A stretch of DNA of 33,246 nt from Thalassovita sp. (GCA_002729595.1 PBYL01000344.1:1-33246); one strand, 5' to 3'; shown: positions 7,759-16,090, counted from the first letter of the stretch. Numbers and translations: made by a program. Notes: generated from the sequence alone by a model not told the origin.

Positions 7759-8004
7759 ATGAAAAAAATCTTAATTATCATATCGCTTTTTGCTAGTTTC
7801 CTTTTCTCATTTACATTATTGCAAGATGATGATAAGAAGAAAAAAGAAAAGACCGAAGTGGTACCAGAAAAGAAAGATAAAGAATCAAAAGAATTTCGAT
7901 CTGAAATAGATACGAGACTCAAAGAAATCGATAAATTAGATTTTTCTAAGATCGATGAGACTCCAGAAAATTCGGATTTCGATGCTCATGCAGAACTTGA
8001 TTAG
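7759..8004 (+). CDS. Small exported charged protein, 81 aa
   Basis: Not recognised. The start is MKKILIIISL followed by a hydrophobic run to about residue 21, so it is either a signal peptide or a membrane anchor; no clear Ala-x-Ala or lipobox site is visible. The remainder is highly charged: a DDDKKKKEK block, then a Lys/Glu-rich stretch with helical character (about 45-65), then an acidic end, SDFDAHAELD. It follows the 50-residue lipoprotein gene by 41 bp and probably shares its transcript. A stable hairpin lies 20 bp downstream. Confidence 0.6.
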   Translation: MKKILIIISLFASFLFSFTLLQDDDKKKKEKTEVVPEKKDKESKEFRSEIDTRLKEIDKLDFSKIDETPENSDFDAHAELD

Positions 8005-8023
8005 TCTAGAAAATACTGAAAAT

Positions 8024-8055
8024 ATTCCTGGCTCCAGTCTTGGGGAGTCAGGAAT
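8024..8055 (+). terminator. Stable hairpin after the small exported-protein pair
   Basis: ATTCCTGGCTCC (8024-8035) pairs along all 12 positions, with one G-U, with GGAGTCAGGAAT (8044-8055) around an 8-nt loop. No T-tract follows (TACTTGTT), so it may protect the 3' end or be a weak terminator. Confidence 0.5.
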
Positions 8056-8070
8056 TACTTGTTATATAAC

Positions 8071-8088
8071 ATTGTACACCCGTACAAT
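8071..8088. repeat. Inverted repeat ATTGTAC-N4-GTACAAT
   Basis: A perfect 7 bp inverted repeat separated by ACCC. It could be an operator-like site. Its half-site TTGTAC recurs in the palindrome over the GNAT promoter. Confidence 0.5.
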
Positions 8089-8550
8089 TAAGAAATTCCT
8101 CCACATTATCTTTTAAGGAATTTTACTTTTCCCTTAATTAATTACTCTCCCTTTGTTTTCTTCATAATATTATGCCATAAAAATGGCTTAAATATTTAAT
8201 GTAGCTTTTGCTTTAAAAGATGTACAAAATACTTGAAAAGTGAAGGTTTTTTTAATGATCCGGACTGCTTTAATTAATGCGTTTTCATTTAAGTAGCGGA
8301 AATTCAATTATTTAAAGTTCAATTTCTTACTTTATATGTACATATATTAATGTGTTAGATAAAATTTTGCCTTCAGATAAATTTATTTCAATGCAATTTT
8401 AAAGTAGGAGTAAGCTCACAGAGAAGTAGATGAACAAAACCAAACAATAGAAAAAATATATTGTTAAGTATTAAAGAATAGGAAATTATATAAACCTCAT
8501 TTTGTTTATTGGTAAGTATGAAGGTCAACTTTAAGCATAACTTGATTTAC

Positions 8551-8582
8551 TTTTTGCTTGTATCAAATAATTCATACCTTTG
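8551..8582 (+). promoter_or_regulatory. Strong Bacteroidota-type promoter
   Basis: TTTTTG (8551-8556), an 18 bp spacer, and TACCTTTG (8575-8582), which is a full match to TTG-N18-TAnnTTTG. The -7 box overlaps the palindrome TTTGTACAAA (8579-8588). Transcription would start near 8589, only about 25 nt before a terminator hairpin. Confidence 0.7.
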
Positions 8583-8613
8583 TACAAACACTAATAAATA
8601 CATATGCAATCGG

Positions 8614-8644
8614 ATCTCACTAATGTATAGTGAGATTTTTTTTT
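8614..8644 (+). terminator. Terminator or attenuator in the GNAT leader
   Basis: ATCTCACTA (8614-8622) pairs perfectly with TAGTGAGAT (8628-8636) around ATGTA, followed by nine T. It is separated from the upstream promoter by only about 30 nt and sits 90 bp before the GNAT start. An 8-codon frame (ATG 8604 to TAG 8630) overlaps the stem. Confidence 0.75.
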
Positions 8645-8734
8645 AGGGGAAGTTTTATAAACAAATAACTAAAAAGTTGAGATCGGGAAATCTAATCCCC
8701 GTTTTCAGGTCAAAACTTAAAAAATTCTAGATTA

Positions 8735-9244
8735 ATGAATTTCCAAAAAGAAATTATTATCAGAAAAGGAACAGACAATGACATTAAATCGATGTATAAG
8801 TTAGTTGAAGAGCTTGCTATACATCACAAGCACAATCCGGATTACATAAGTAATTCTCCGGAGCAAATGCTAGCTGACGGTTTTGGCGAAAAGCCATTTT
8901 TTAGGTTTTTTGTTGCAGAAGACAATGGAGAAATTGTAGGTACTGCTATTTACTATTTTACTTATTCTACTTGGAAAGGTAAAAGCTTGTATCTCGAAGA
9001 TCTTATAATCACCAAATCACACAGAGGAAGAGGTATTGGTAAAATGTTTATGGAAGCATTATCGGAAGAAGTGATTAAGTGTGGTGCACAAAAAATGAAA
9101 TGGCAAGTTGCCGAAGATAACCATTCTGCGATTGGTTTCTACGAAAATATTGATGCAGAGCTTGATCCAGATTGGATTAACTGTGAATTAAGCAGAACGC
9201 AAATAGTTGAAGCTATGAAAGAAAAAGAGCTTGTAACGACTTAA
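8735..9244 (+). CDS. GNAT N-acetyltransferase, diamine/spermidine acetyltransferase-like
   Basis: A 169-residue cytosolic acetyl-CoA-dependent acetyltransferase. The acetyl-CoA pyrophosphate loop is RGRGIG at 97-102. It is preceded by the beta-strand segment YFTYSTWKGKSLYLEDLII (about 74-92), which is typical of the spermidine/spermine (SSAT-like) and thialysine acetyltransferase subgroup. The C-terminal motif motif-B region NHSAIGFYENI contains the Tyr often used as general acid. The polyamine substrate is inferred from subgroup resemblance only. The gene has its own strong promoter but a terminator sits between promoter and start codon, suggesting a conditional leader. It ends at a bidirectional hairpin shared with the M28 peptidase gene. 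Confidence 0.85.
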   Translation: MNFQKEIIIRKGTDNDIKSMYKLVEELAIHHKHNPDYISNSPEQMLADGFGEKPFFRFFVAEDNGEIVGTAIYYFTYSTWKGKSLYLEDLIITKSHRGRGIGKMFMEALSEEVIKCGAQKMKWQVAEDNHSAIGFYENIDAELDPDWINCELSRTQIVEAMKEKELVTT

Positions 9245-9264
9245 TTTTAAAGTATATAAAGAAG

Positions 9265-9294
9265 AAAGCCACTCTTTAAAGAGTGGCTTTTTTT
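9265..9294. terminator. Hairpin shared by the convergent GNAT and M28 genes
   Basis: AAAGCCACTC-TTTAAA-GAGTGGCTTT followed by TTTT on the plus strand. The minus-strand side has only a weak T-rich tail (CTTCTTT). Confidence 0.85.
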
Positions 9295-9299
9295 ATGTT

Positions 9300-11507
9300 T
9301 TATTCGCTTTGTAAGCTAGCTTTAATTTTGTTTAGGTGATTGGTAAAATCATCTAAAACACCAGCTAAAACTTTAATTTGATCTTCGGTTAAATCCCAGT
9401 CTCTTTGCTCAATTGCTTCTCTTACGCCTGGTAAAGTTTTAACACCATAACCAGTATAGAAACCCGGAGCATATAAGTGGTGCTTATACCAAGGTCTTAT
9501 AGGCAAACCTGCTTCTTTTGTAAAGTGTCTTTCGCTTTGGTAAAGCATTTTATCTAGCTCTTTGCTTTCCGTTTTGTTTTTGTCTAGCAAAGTAGAAAGT
9601 GTAGCAGCTGTTTCTTGCAGTTTCTCTAATGAGTTTTGTAGTGGAGCAAAGTTGAAATAAGGAACTTCATCTTTCACTTCTGGAATAATAAAAGTTTTCT
9701 TAGGGTCTGCATATGCTTCATAAATTCCATCTGTAATCATTTTGTTTTCTTTTACAGTTGATTCACGAAGTTGATCTGCCAATTTCATTACTTCATCTGT
9801 ATAAGTTGAAACTGTATTAGCCAGTTTGCTGAACTCAAATGGCAAATAGTCTGCATTGGCAAAACGCAATGTTGTTCTTCCTCCAGTTTGGCAAAGTGCT
9901 ACTCCATATTGAAATTCAGGGTCTTTAAACCTCACATAATGATCGAATGAGTCGTAGATGGAGTGATATTCACCACCAGCATTTTCACCACCATAGCCAA
10001 TGTTTAAAGAAGCGATACCTAAGTGCTGAATAAAAGGAGAATAATCTGAGCCTGAACCCAAAGCAGATAGCTTAAATTCTGAATAAGGCATGCCATTTAC
10101 TTGCATATAAGCTTCTCTACGCTTTGCTACAGAAATACCTTTTTGTGGGTCAATTACATCTCTAGCGATCTCTCCAAAGAATTTTTCTAACGTGTGAGAA
10201 CCACCTGCGTATAAAAAGCCTCTACCGTTTCCATCTGAGTTGATGTATACAACAGCTTTTTCTTTTAGTTCATCTTGGTGGTCTTCTACCCATTCTGTTG
10301 AACCTAATAAGCCTGGCTCTTCAGCATCCCAACCGCAGAAAATTAATGTTCTTTTAGGTTTCCAACCTGTTTTAGTAAGCTCAGCAATTGCTCTTGCTTC
10401 TTCCATTACGGCAACCATACCACTTACTGGATCGCTTGCGCCATTCACCCAAGCATCGTGGTGGTTTCCTCTAATAATCCACTCGTCTGGAAACTCAGAG
10501 CCTTTCATTTTTGCAATTACATTGTAGGCTGGTTTAATATCCCAGTTGAATTTCAATTTTAAATGAACTGTAGCTGGACCTGGACCTGCATGGTAAGTGA
10601 TAGGTAAAGCACCTTTCCAGCTATCTGGAATTACCGGACCACCCATAGCAGCTAAAAGTGGTTCCGCATCTTTATAAGAAATCGGTAAAACCGGAATGGT
10701 TAAAAGCGTAGGCGCTTCTTCCATCGCGATTCTTTTGGCATCCTTTGTAGCTCCATAACCCGGAGTTAATGGGTCGCCAGGGTAAAGTGGCATATCTAAT
10801 ACAGAACCTCTTTGTGCTCCGTATTCATTTTTAAATGGTCCTTTCGGGTAAACATCTCCTCTAAAGTATCCATCGTCTTTTGGATCTGAGTAAATGATAC
10901 AACCAATAGCGCCATTCTCAGCAGCAACCTTTGGTTTAATACCTCTCCAAGAACCTCCGTATTTTGCAATTACGATTTTTCCTTTTACATCAATTCCCAT
11001 TTTCTTCAACTCTTCGTAATCAGAAGGGATACCGTAATTTACAAAAACCAATTCTCCTGTTACATCTCCATCTGCAGAGAAGCAATTGTAAATTGGGAGT
11101 TGTAATTTTTGTAATGATGAAGTGGCGTCTTCTTTTAATGCTGGCTCACTCAATCCTGCTTTGTATTTGGTTGGAGCAGTTAATTCGAGCACTCTTTCGG
11201 CAGGAGTTGGGAATAAAACTTGGTATTCTTCAATCTCAGTATCGTAGCCCCATTCTTTAAATTTTGCAGCCATAAACTCTGCATTCTTTTTAGCATAAGG
11301 CGAGCCTACATGGTGAGGTTCGTCTGTGAGGGTTTTCATCCAATCTCTGAGATTTTCAGCCTTTAAGTAGCTATCAAACTCTTTTTCAAGTTCGAATTCT
11401 TTGCTGGTGTTTTCTGTAGTAAAGCCGGTTAGCGTTTTGTCTTGTGCAAAAACTGCAAAGCTGGCAAGCAGCAACGCTGCGATTGTTGCAGATAATTTTA
11501 CCTTCAT
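9300..11507 (-). CDS. Exported M28 metallopeptidase, glutamate carboxypeptidase II-like
   Basis: A zinc aminopeptidase/carboxypeptidase of family M28B, 735 residues. The order is: signal peptide 1-21 (AVFA then Gln22); N-terminal peptidase part; inserted protease-associated domain (about 115-320); catalytic domain (about 325-580); and a C-terminal helical dimerisation domain of transferrin-receptor type (about 600-735). The two-zinc site aligns with human GCPII: His349 and Asp359 in GNHHDAWVNGASDP, Glu396 (catalytic base) and Glu397 in WDAEEPGLLGS, Asp425 in NSDGNGRG, and His515 in EYHSIYDS. All ligands are present, so it should be active in the periplasm or outside, probably on peptides. The true substrate is unknown. 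It lies downstream of the hydrolase gene but is separated from it by a terminator. Confidence 0.92.
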   Translation of the reverse strand: MKVKLSATIAALLLASFAVFAQDKTLTGFTTENTSKEFELEKEFDSYLKAENLRDWMKTLTDEPHHVGSPYAKKNAEFMAAKFKEWGYDTEIEEYQVLFPTPAERVLELTAPTKYKAGLSEPALKEDATSSLQKLQLPIYNCFSADGDVTGELVFVNYGIPSDYEELKKMGIDVKGKIVIAKYGGSWRGIKPKVAAENGAIGCIIYSDPKDDGYFRGDVYPKGPFKNEYGAQRGSVLDMPLYPGDPLTPGYGATKDAKRIAMEEAPTLLTIPVLPISYKDAEPLLAAMGGPVIPDSWKGALPITYHAGPGPATVHLKLKFNWDIKPAYNVIAKMKGSEFPDEWIIRGNHHDAWVNGASDPVSGMVAVMEEARAIAELTKTGWKPKRTLIFCGWDAEEPGLLGSTEWVEDHQDELKEKAVVYINSDGNGRGFLYAGGSHTLEKFFGEIARDVIDPQKGISVAKRREAYMQVNGMPYSEFKLSALGSGSDYSPFIQHLGIASLNIGYGGENAGGEYHSIYDSFDHYVRFKDPEFQYGVALCQTGGRTTLRFANADYLPFEFSKLANTVSTYTDEVMKLADQLRESTVKENKMITDGIYEAYADPKKTFIIPEVKDEVPYFNFAPLQNSLEKLQETAATLSTLLDKNKTESKELDKMLYQSERHFTKEAGLPIRPWYKHHLYAPGFYTGYGVKTLPGVREAIEQRDWDLTEDQIKVLAGVLDDFTNHLNKIKASLQSE

Positions 11508-11580
11508 AAATGTGGTTTTAATAATTTAAATAATCGGAGACAAGATATAACAAGTTGCCATTTTTATGAAGATATTGGTC

Positions 11581-11611
11581 AAAAAAAAAGAGGTTCAATT
11601 GAACCTCTTTT
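11581..11611 (-). terminator. Intrinsic terminator of the alpha/beta hydrolase gene
   Basis: On the minus strand AAAAGAGGTTC-AATT-GAACCTCTTTT runs into nine T. It lies 11 bp after the stop and separates this gene from the M28 gene. Confidence 0.9.
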
Positions 11612-11621
11612 CTAAGTTTTA

Positions 11622-12410
11622 TTAAAGTTTTTTCTTAAACAACCAAGGGAAAAGTTTCTCTTCAGAAAAGGCTTTATCCCAAGAATTGTGTCCGGTGGCT
11701 GTGTATTCCGTGTAGCGCGGTTTTGCACCTAAAAATTCTAGTGTATTTACCATTACCCGAGCATTATCTACTGGTACAACATTGTCGTCTTCTCCATGAA
11801 AAATCCAGATAGGAGTGTTTACAAGAGCTCCAGCTTTTCTAATGTCTGTAAAGCTGCAAACCACTACTGCAGCCGCAAAAGTATCTGAGTTTCTGAGTAA
11901 TAGATCGTATACGCCTTGGCCACCCATTGAGAGACCTGTTACATACAATCTTTTCTCATCTATATTATAAGACTCTTTTGTAGACTGTATGAGTTCCATA
12001 AGCATCTTCATTGTTTCAGAAGGTTCTTCACTCAGGAAATATTTTTCTGTAACATCTCCTTCGTGGTGTAAAGACCATCTGTCGTTTTCAGGACATTGAG
12101 GTGCCAAAACAAAAGCAGGGTATTTTTCTCTGATTTCTTGATCTAAAAAAACACTGGCTGCATTTTTTAGTTGAGAAGAATTATCATTTCCTCTTTCTCC
12201 TGAACCGTGTAAAAATATCACCAAAGGATATTTTTTTTCAGCATCGTAATCTAAAGGCTTAAGCAAGCGATAGGGGAGAATGCCCCCGCTTTCGGAAGTA
12301 TAACTGTCAGTTTCAAATGCATCAAAATTGATCGTTTCTTGTGCATAGACTGAAAAATGTACTAAGATTAAACTGACTAAAAAACTAAATAGCGTAGTAG
12401 AGTTTTTCAT
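11622..12410 (-). CDS. Exported alpha/beta hydrolase (esterase/peptidase, PHB-depolymerase-like)
   Basis: A 262-residue secreted serine hydrolase. The signal peptide spans about 1-23 (SVYA followed by Gln24). The alpha/beta fold is marked by FLHGSGERG at 66-74 (oxyanion region) and the nucleophile elbow GLSMGG at 159-164 (Ser161). The acid Asp209 lies in HGEDDNVVP, and the histidine His241 in TGHNSW. This pattern is found in phospholipase/carboxylesterase, dienelactone hydrolase and prolyl-oligopeptidase-like exported esterases. Substrate is not predictable from sequence; plant-polymer feruloyl or acetyl esters are possible alternatives. It has its own terminator on the 3' side. Confidence 0.85.
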   Translation of the reverse strand: MKNSTTLFSFLVSLILVHFSVYAQETINFDAFETDSYTSESGGILPYRLLKPLDYDAEKKYPLVIFLHGSGERGNDNSSQLKNAASVFLDQEIREKYPAFVLAPQCPENDRWSLHHEGDVTEKYFLSEEPSETMKMLMELIQSTKESYNIDEKRLYVTGLSMGGQGVYDLLLRNSDTFAAAVVVCSFTDIRKAGALVNTPIWIFHGEDDNVVPVDNARVMVNTLEFLGAKPRYTEYTATGHNSWDKAFSEEKLFPWLFKKKL

Positions 12411-12507
12411 AAGCGACGTGTTATTTGGGTGAAAAAATATGTGTAAGGAGAGTCTTGTTGCTAGTCTAATCTGATGGCTTAATAAAAATACATATTTCAG
12501 ATAAAAT

Positions 12508-12542
12508 AAAAAAACCTGCCCTGTGCATTACACAGAGCAGGT
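12508..12542 (-). terminator. Intrinsic terminator of the alpha-oxoamine synthase gene
   Basis: On the minus strand ACCTGCTCTGTG pairs with CACAGGGCAGGT (one G-U) around TAATG, followed by seven T. It lies 28 bp after the stop. Confidence 0.9.
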
Positions 12543-12569
12543 CTCATATATTTATAAGTTAGAATTTAC

Positions 12570-13817
12570 TTAGAACTGCATTGGTTGTAGTTCTGTGTTT
12601 GCATAAACTCCACTTTGTAATTTGTCTTTTACTTGCTCGAAAGCGTTGATTGTTTCTTCAACATCTTCCATCGTGTGAGAAGCAGTTGGGATAATTCTCA
12701 ACATGATCACATCTTTTGGAACTACTGGGTAAACTACCACTGAACAGAAGATGTGGAATTTCTCTCTTAAGTCGATAATTAAGTGAGCTGCTTCGTTTGG
12801 TCCACCACTCAAAATTACAGGAGTTACCGGAGATTGAGTTTGACCTAAGTTAAAACCTCTTTCTCTTAAACCTGATTGTAAAGCATTTACAACTGCCCAT
12901 AATTTATCTTTTTGCTCAGAGCTATTTCTTAGCATCTCAAGTCTCTTCATGTTTCCAACTACTAAAGAAGAAGGAAGTGTTTTAGCGAAGATTTGAGAAC
13001 GCATGTTGTATCTTAAGTAATCGATCACATTTTCTTTACTAGAAATAAATGCACCGATACTTGCCATAGACTTTGCAAAAGTAGAGAAGTATATGTCGAT
13101 TTCGTCTTGTACTCCTTGCTCTTCACCTGTACCAGCACCAGTTTTACCCATTGTACCGAAACCGTGAGCATCGTCTACCATTAGTCTAAATTGGAATTTT
13201 TTCTTCAACTCAACGATACCTTTAAGGTCTCCTTGATCTCCTAACATTCCAAATACACCTTCAGTAATTACCAAAATAGAACCACCAGTTTCTTCAACTA
13301 ATTTTGTAGCTCTAGAAAGTTGCTTCTCGCAGTTTTCTATATCGTTGTGAGGGAATACAAATCTTTTACCCAAGTGCATTCTCAAACCATCGATAATACA
13401 AGCGTGGCAATCTGAGTCATACACAACTACGTCTTTTCTATCTAATAAAGCATCGATAGCAGACATAATACCCTGATAACCAAAGTTTAAAACTACTGTA
13501 TCTTCTTTCCCTACAAACTCACTTATTTGAGATTCAAACTCTTCGATTAGGTTTGAGTTACCAGACATCATTCTAGAACCCATTGGGTATGCCAATCCAA
13601 ATTTTTCAGCAGCTTCAGCATCAGTCTTTCTAATTTCGGGATGATTGGCTAGTCCCAGATAGTTGTTAAGGCTCCATGTAAGAACTTCTTTGCCTCTGAA
13701 TTGCATTCTTGGTGCAATCTCACCTTCTAATTTAGGGAATGCAAAATATCCATGTGCCAATTGTGCGTATTGTCCAAGAGGCCCTCTGTCAAGTTGTATT
13801 TTTTCGAATAAATCCAT
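12570..13817 (-). CDS. Alpha-oxoamine synthase (serine palmitoyltransferase / cysteate acyltransferase type)
   Basis: A PLP enzyme of the family that condenses an amino acid with an acyl thioester: AONS (BioF), 2-amino-3-ketobutyrate ligase, serine palmitoyltransferase and cysteate fatty acyltransferase. At 415 residues the length fits. Visible residues: SLNNYLGLANHP at 49-60, His138 (stacks on PLP) in DSDCHAC, Asp215 and His218 in VDDAHGFG, and the PLP lysine Lys249 in STFAKSMAS. There are no biotin or threonine-catabolism genes nearby. Bacteroidota make sphingolipids, and gliding members make the sulfonolipid capnine, so I infer a membrane-lipid role. The particular substrate (serine or cysteate) is not resolved. 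The gene stands alone, with a strong promoter (13858-13888) and terminator. Confidence 0.8.
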   Translation of the reverse strand: MDLFEKIQLDRGPLGQYAQLAHGYFAFPKLEGEIAPRMQFRGKEVLTWSLNNYLGLANHPEIRKTDAEAAEKFGLAYPMGSRMMSGNSNLIEEFESQISEFVGKEDTVVLNFGYQGIMSAIDALLDRKDVVVYDSDCHACIIDGLRMHLGKRFVFPHNDIENCEKQLSRATKLVEETGGSILVITEGVFGMLGDQGDLKGIVELKKKFQFRLMVDDAHGFGTMGKTGAGTGEEQGVQDEIDIYFSTFAKSMASIGAFISSKENVIDYLRYNMRSQIFAKTLPSSLVVGNMKRLEMLRNSSEQKDKLWAVVNALQSGLRERGFNLGQTQSPVTPVILSGGPNEAAHLIIDLREKFHIFCSVVVYPVVPKDVIMLRIIPTASHTMEDVEETINAFEQVKDKLQSGVYANTELQPMQF

Positions 13818-13857
13818 TTATCCTAATGTTAATTTTCTAATATTAGATTTTGATATG

Positions 13858-13888
13858 CAAAGTTAAACCTATTTTAAAATCGTCAAAA
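13858..13888 (-). promoter_or_regulatory. Promoter of the alpha-oxoamine synthase gene
   Basis: On the minus strand TTTTG, an 18 bp spacer, then TAACTTTG: a full Bacteroidota consensus. The inferred start near 13851 gives a leader of about 34 nt to ATG 13817. Confidence 0.75.
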
Positions 13889-14014
13889 CCAAGTTAGTTA
13901 GGCTAAACTAAGTATCACTTCATATTTAGTTTACTATTTCGTCATAAAAAGTTTATTCTTTTTTGTGACAGTATTAATTATAATTGGTTTATGTAATAAA
14001 ATTATTTTTTGGGA

Positions 14015-16090
14015 ATGAGAAATGAGGAAAGTACATCAGTGATTGATGAAACCAGTTATTTTAATAGAGACCTAAGTTGGTTAAGTTTTAACAAGCGATT
14101 ATTAATTGAGGCATCAGACCCTAGAGTTCCATTATATGAGCGAGTAAAGTTTTTAGCTATTTACTCTTCTAACCTCGACGAGTTTTTTAGAGTAAGGGTA
14201 GCTGCAATCCAGAGTTTAGGGGCAATTAATAAGAAAAAGATTAATAAAAATCTGGGTTTTGAGCCAAAAGAACTTTTGCAATTAATACATCAAGAAGTAG
14301 ATAAGCAGCAACAAGAGTTTGGTAGAATTTTTAGAGAAGAGCTAATGCCTGCTTTATCAGACAAGGGAATTATATTGTATGATGAAGTGCCTACTTCAGA
14401 AATCCATAAAAAATATATAACCAGTTTTTTTAGAAGTAAAGTGTTGGCTTATTTACAGCCAGTTTTGTTTAAGCCAGAAAATAAAACTCCTTTTCTAGAA
14501 AACAGGTGTTTATATTTTATAGTAGAGCTTTGCCGAGAAGATACTCCCGAGGAAGTTCAATATGGTTTGGTAAATATTCCTTCTAACGATTTAGATCGAT
14601 TTCTTCAATTGCCAGAATTAAATGGTAAGCAGTATTTTATTTTTCTTGATGATGTAATTAAGATGAATCTACAAACGGTTTTTCCGGGATTCAAAGTAAA
14701 AGCATCTTACAGTGTAAAAATAAACCGAGATGCAGATTTGCAGATAGAAGATGAATACGAAGGTGATTTAATCGAGAAAATCAGCAAGCATCTATCTAAA
14801 AGAAATATAGGCCCACCAAGTAGATTTTTATATGATAGTGTAATGCCCGAAAGCATGTTGACTTTCTTAACGACTTCACTTAATATAGAAAATGAGGAGA
14901 TTGTATCTGGAGGGAAGTATCATAATTTTTACGATTTTTTCTCTTTGCCAAATCCTTTAAAACCGGCTTTGCAAGAGAAAAAATATATGCCAATAGAGCA
15001 TCAGAAATTTGAGGAGTATGATTCTTTTTTTGATGCGATGGATAAAGAAGATTTAATTTTTCATTTTCCATATCAGTCATACGATAATGTCTTAAGGTTT
15101 TTTAATGAGTCTGCCATAGATCCATATGTGGAGGAAATTAAAGTAACTGTATATCGTATAGCTTCCAATTCGCTTATTGCAAATGCTTTGATTAGCGCAG
15201 CTAAAAATGGCAAAAAAGTAAGTGTATTTGTAGAGGTTAAAGCTCGCTTTGATGAAGCAAATAATTTGCGCTGGGCAGCAGAAATGGAGAAGGCTGGCGT
15301 AGAGATTTACTTTAGTATTCCGGGTTTAAAAGTGCATGCCAAAATTGCTTTGGTTACTAGAATTAAAGATGGTGTTAAAAAGCGCTATGCATTTTATGGT
15401 ACTGGTAATTTTAATGAAAAAACGGCTACCATTTATGCCGATCATGGGTTGTTTTCTGCTGATGAAGAAATGAATCTAGAATTAAAATCTGTATTCAGAT
15501 TTTTGGGTAAAAGAAATGATGTGCCAGAGCTAAAACATTTGCTGGTAGCACAGGTAAATTTGCAAGAGAGATTTCTTGAAGCAATTGAGAATGAAATAGA
15601 AATTGCCAAGAGTGGGAATAAAGCATATATTCTTATTAAGCTCAATAATTTGGAAGATAAAGTGATGATTGATAAACTATATGAAGCATCGCAGGCAGGA
15701 GTGAAGATCGACTTAATTATTAGAGGTATTTGTTGCTTGAGACCGGGTTTGCCAGGCATTAGCGAGAATATAAAAGTTAAGAGAATTGTAGATATGTATC
15801 TGGAACATGCCCGAGCTTTTCTCTTTTATAATAATGGTAACAATGATTTATATCTTGGTTCTTCCGATTGGATGAGAAGAAACTTGTATCGAAGAATTGA
15901 AGTTTGCTACCCGATTTATAATGAAGAGATTAAAAAGGAGATTTTGCACATTCTCGATTTACAATTGAATGATGATGCAAAAGCTGTGATACTCGATGCT
16001 GATATGGAAAATATTAGGTTAGATGAGAAGACAGGAATAAGAGCACAAGTAGACATTTATAATTGGCTTAAAGAAATAGATAATAATTGA
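14015..16090 (+). CDS. ppk1: Polyphosphate kinase 1
   Basis: PPK1 polymerises the ATP gamma-phosphate into polyphosphate, via a phosphohistidine. I start at ATG 14015 (691 residues); a TTG two codons upstream (14009) is also open. The N-terminal domain begins with YFNRDLSWLSFN, followed by SSNLDEFFRVR. The catalytic half shows VTVYRIASNS, KARFDEANNLRWA and GLKVHAK, whose His441 is the phospho-acceptor (E. coli His435). GTGNFNEKTA and RGICCLRPG follow, and His598 in YLEHARAF corresponds to the second catalytic His (E. coli 592). The position 19 residues after the acceptor, His454 in E. coli, is Phe460 here. The gene is monocistronic with a terminator at 16125-16155. Confidence 0.95.
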   Translation: MRNEESTSVIDETSYFNRDLSWLSFNKRLLIEASDPRVPLYERVKFLAIYSSNLDEFFRVRVAAIQSLGAINKKKINKNLGFEPKELLQLIHQEVDKQQQEFGRIFREELMPALSDKGIILYDEVPTSEIHKKYITSFFRSKVLAYLQPVLFKPENKTPFLENRCLYFIVELCREDTPEEVQYGLVNIPSNDLDRFLQLPELNGKQYFIFLDDVIKMNLQTVFPGFKVKASYSVKINRDADLQIEDEYEGDLIEKISKHLSKRNIGPPSRFLYDSVMPESMLTFLTTSLNIENEEIVSGGKYHNFYDFFSLPNPLKPALQEKKYMPIEHQKFEEYDSFFDAMDKEDLIFHFPYQSYDNVLRFFNESAIDPYVEEIKVTVYRIASNSLIANALISAAKNGKKVSVFVEVKARFDEANNLRWAAEMEKAGVEIYFSIPGLKVHAKIALVTRIKDGVKKRYAFYGTGNFNEKTATIYADHGLFSADEEMNLELKSVFRFLGKRNDVPELKHLLVAQVNLQERFLEAIENEIEIAKSGNKAYILIKLNNLEDKVMIDKLYEASQAGVKIDLIIRGICCLRPGLPGISENIKVKRIVDMYLEHARAFLFYNNGNNDLYLGSSDWMRRNLYRRIEVCYPIYNEEIKKEILHILDLQLNDDAKAVILDADMENIRLDEKTGIRAQVDIYNWLKEIDNN

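Larger units (their letters stand above)
8005..8734. other. 730 bp gene-free stretch before the GNAT gene
   Basis: No convincing gene on either strand. It holds a 12 bp hairpin (8024-8055), several GTAC-centred palindromes (8071-8088, 8333-8346, 8579-8588), a strong promoter (8551-8582) and a strong terminator (8614-8644). The middle, about 8090-8540, is AT-rich with nothing else I can identify. Confidence 0.6.

Noticed and set aside
8614-8684. Antiterminator formed by TTGAGATC (8677-8684) with the 5' arm of the terminator
   Set aside because: It lies downstream of the terminator and would not yet be transcribed when the decision is made. It is a repeat only.
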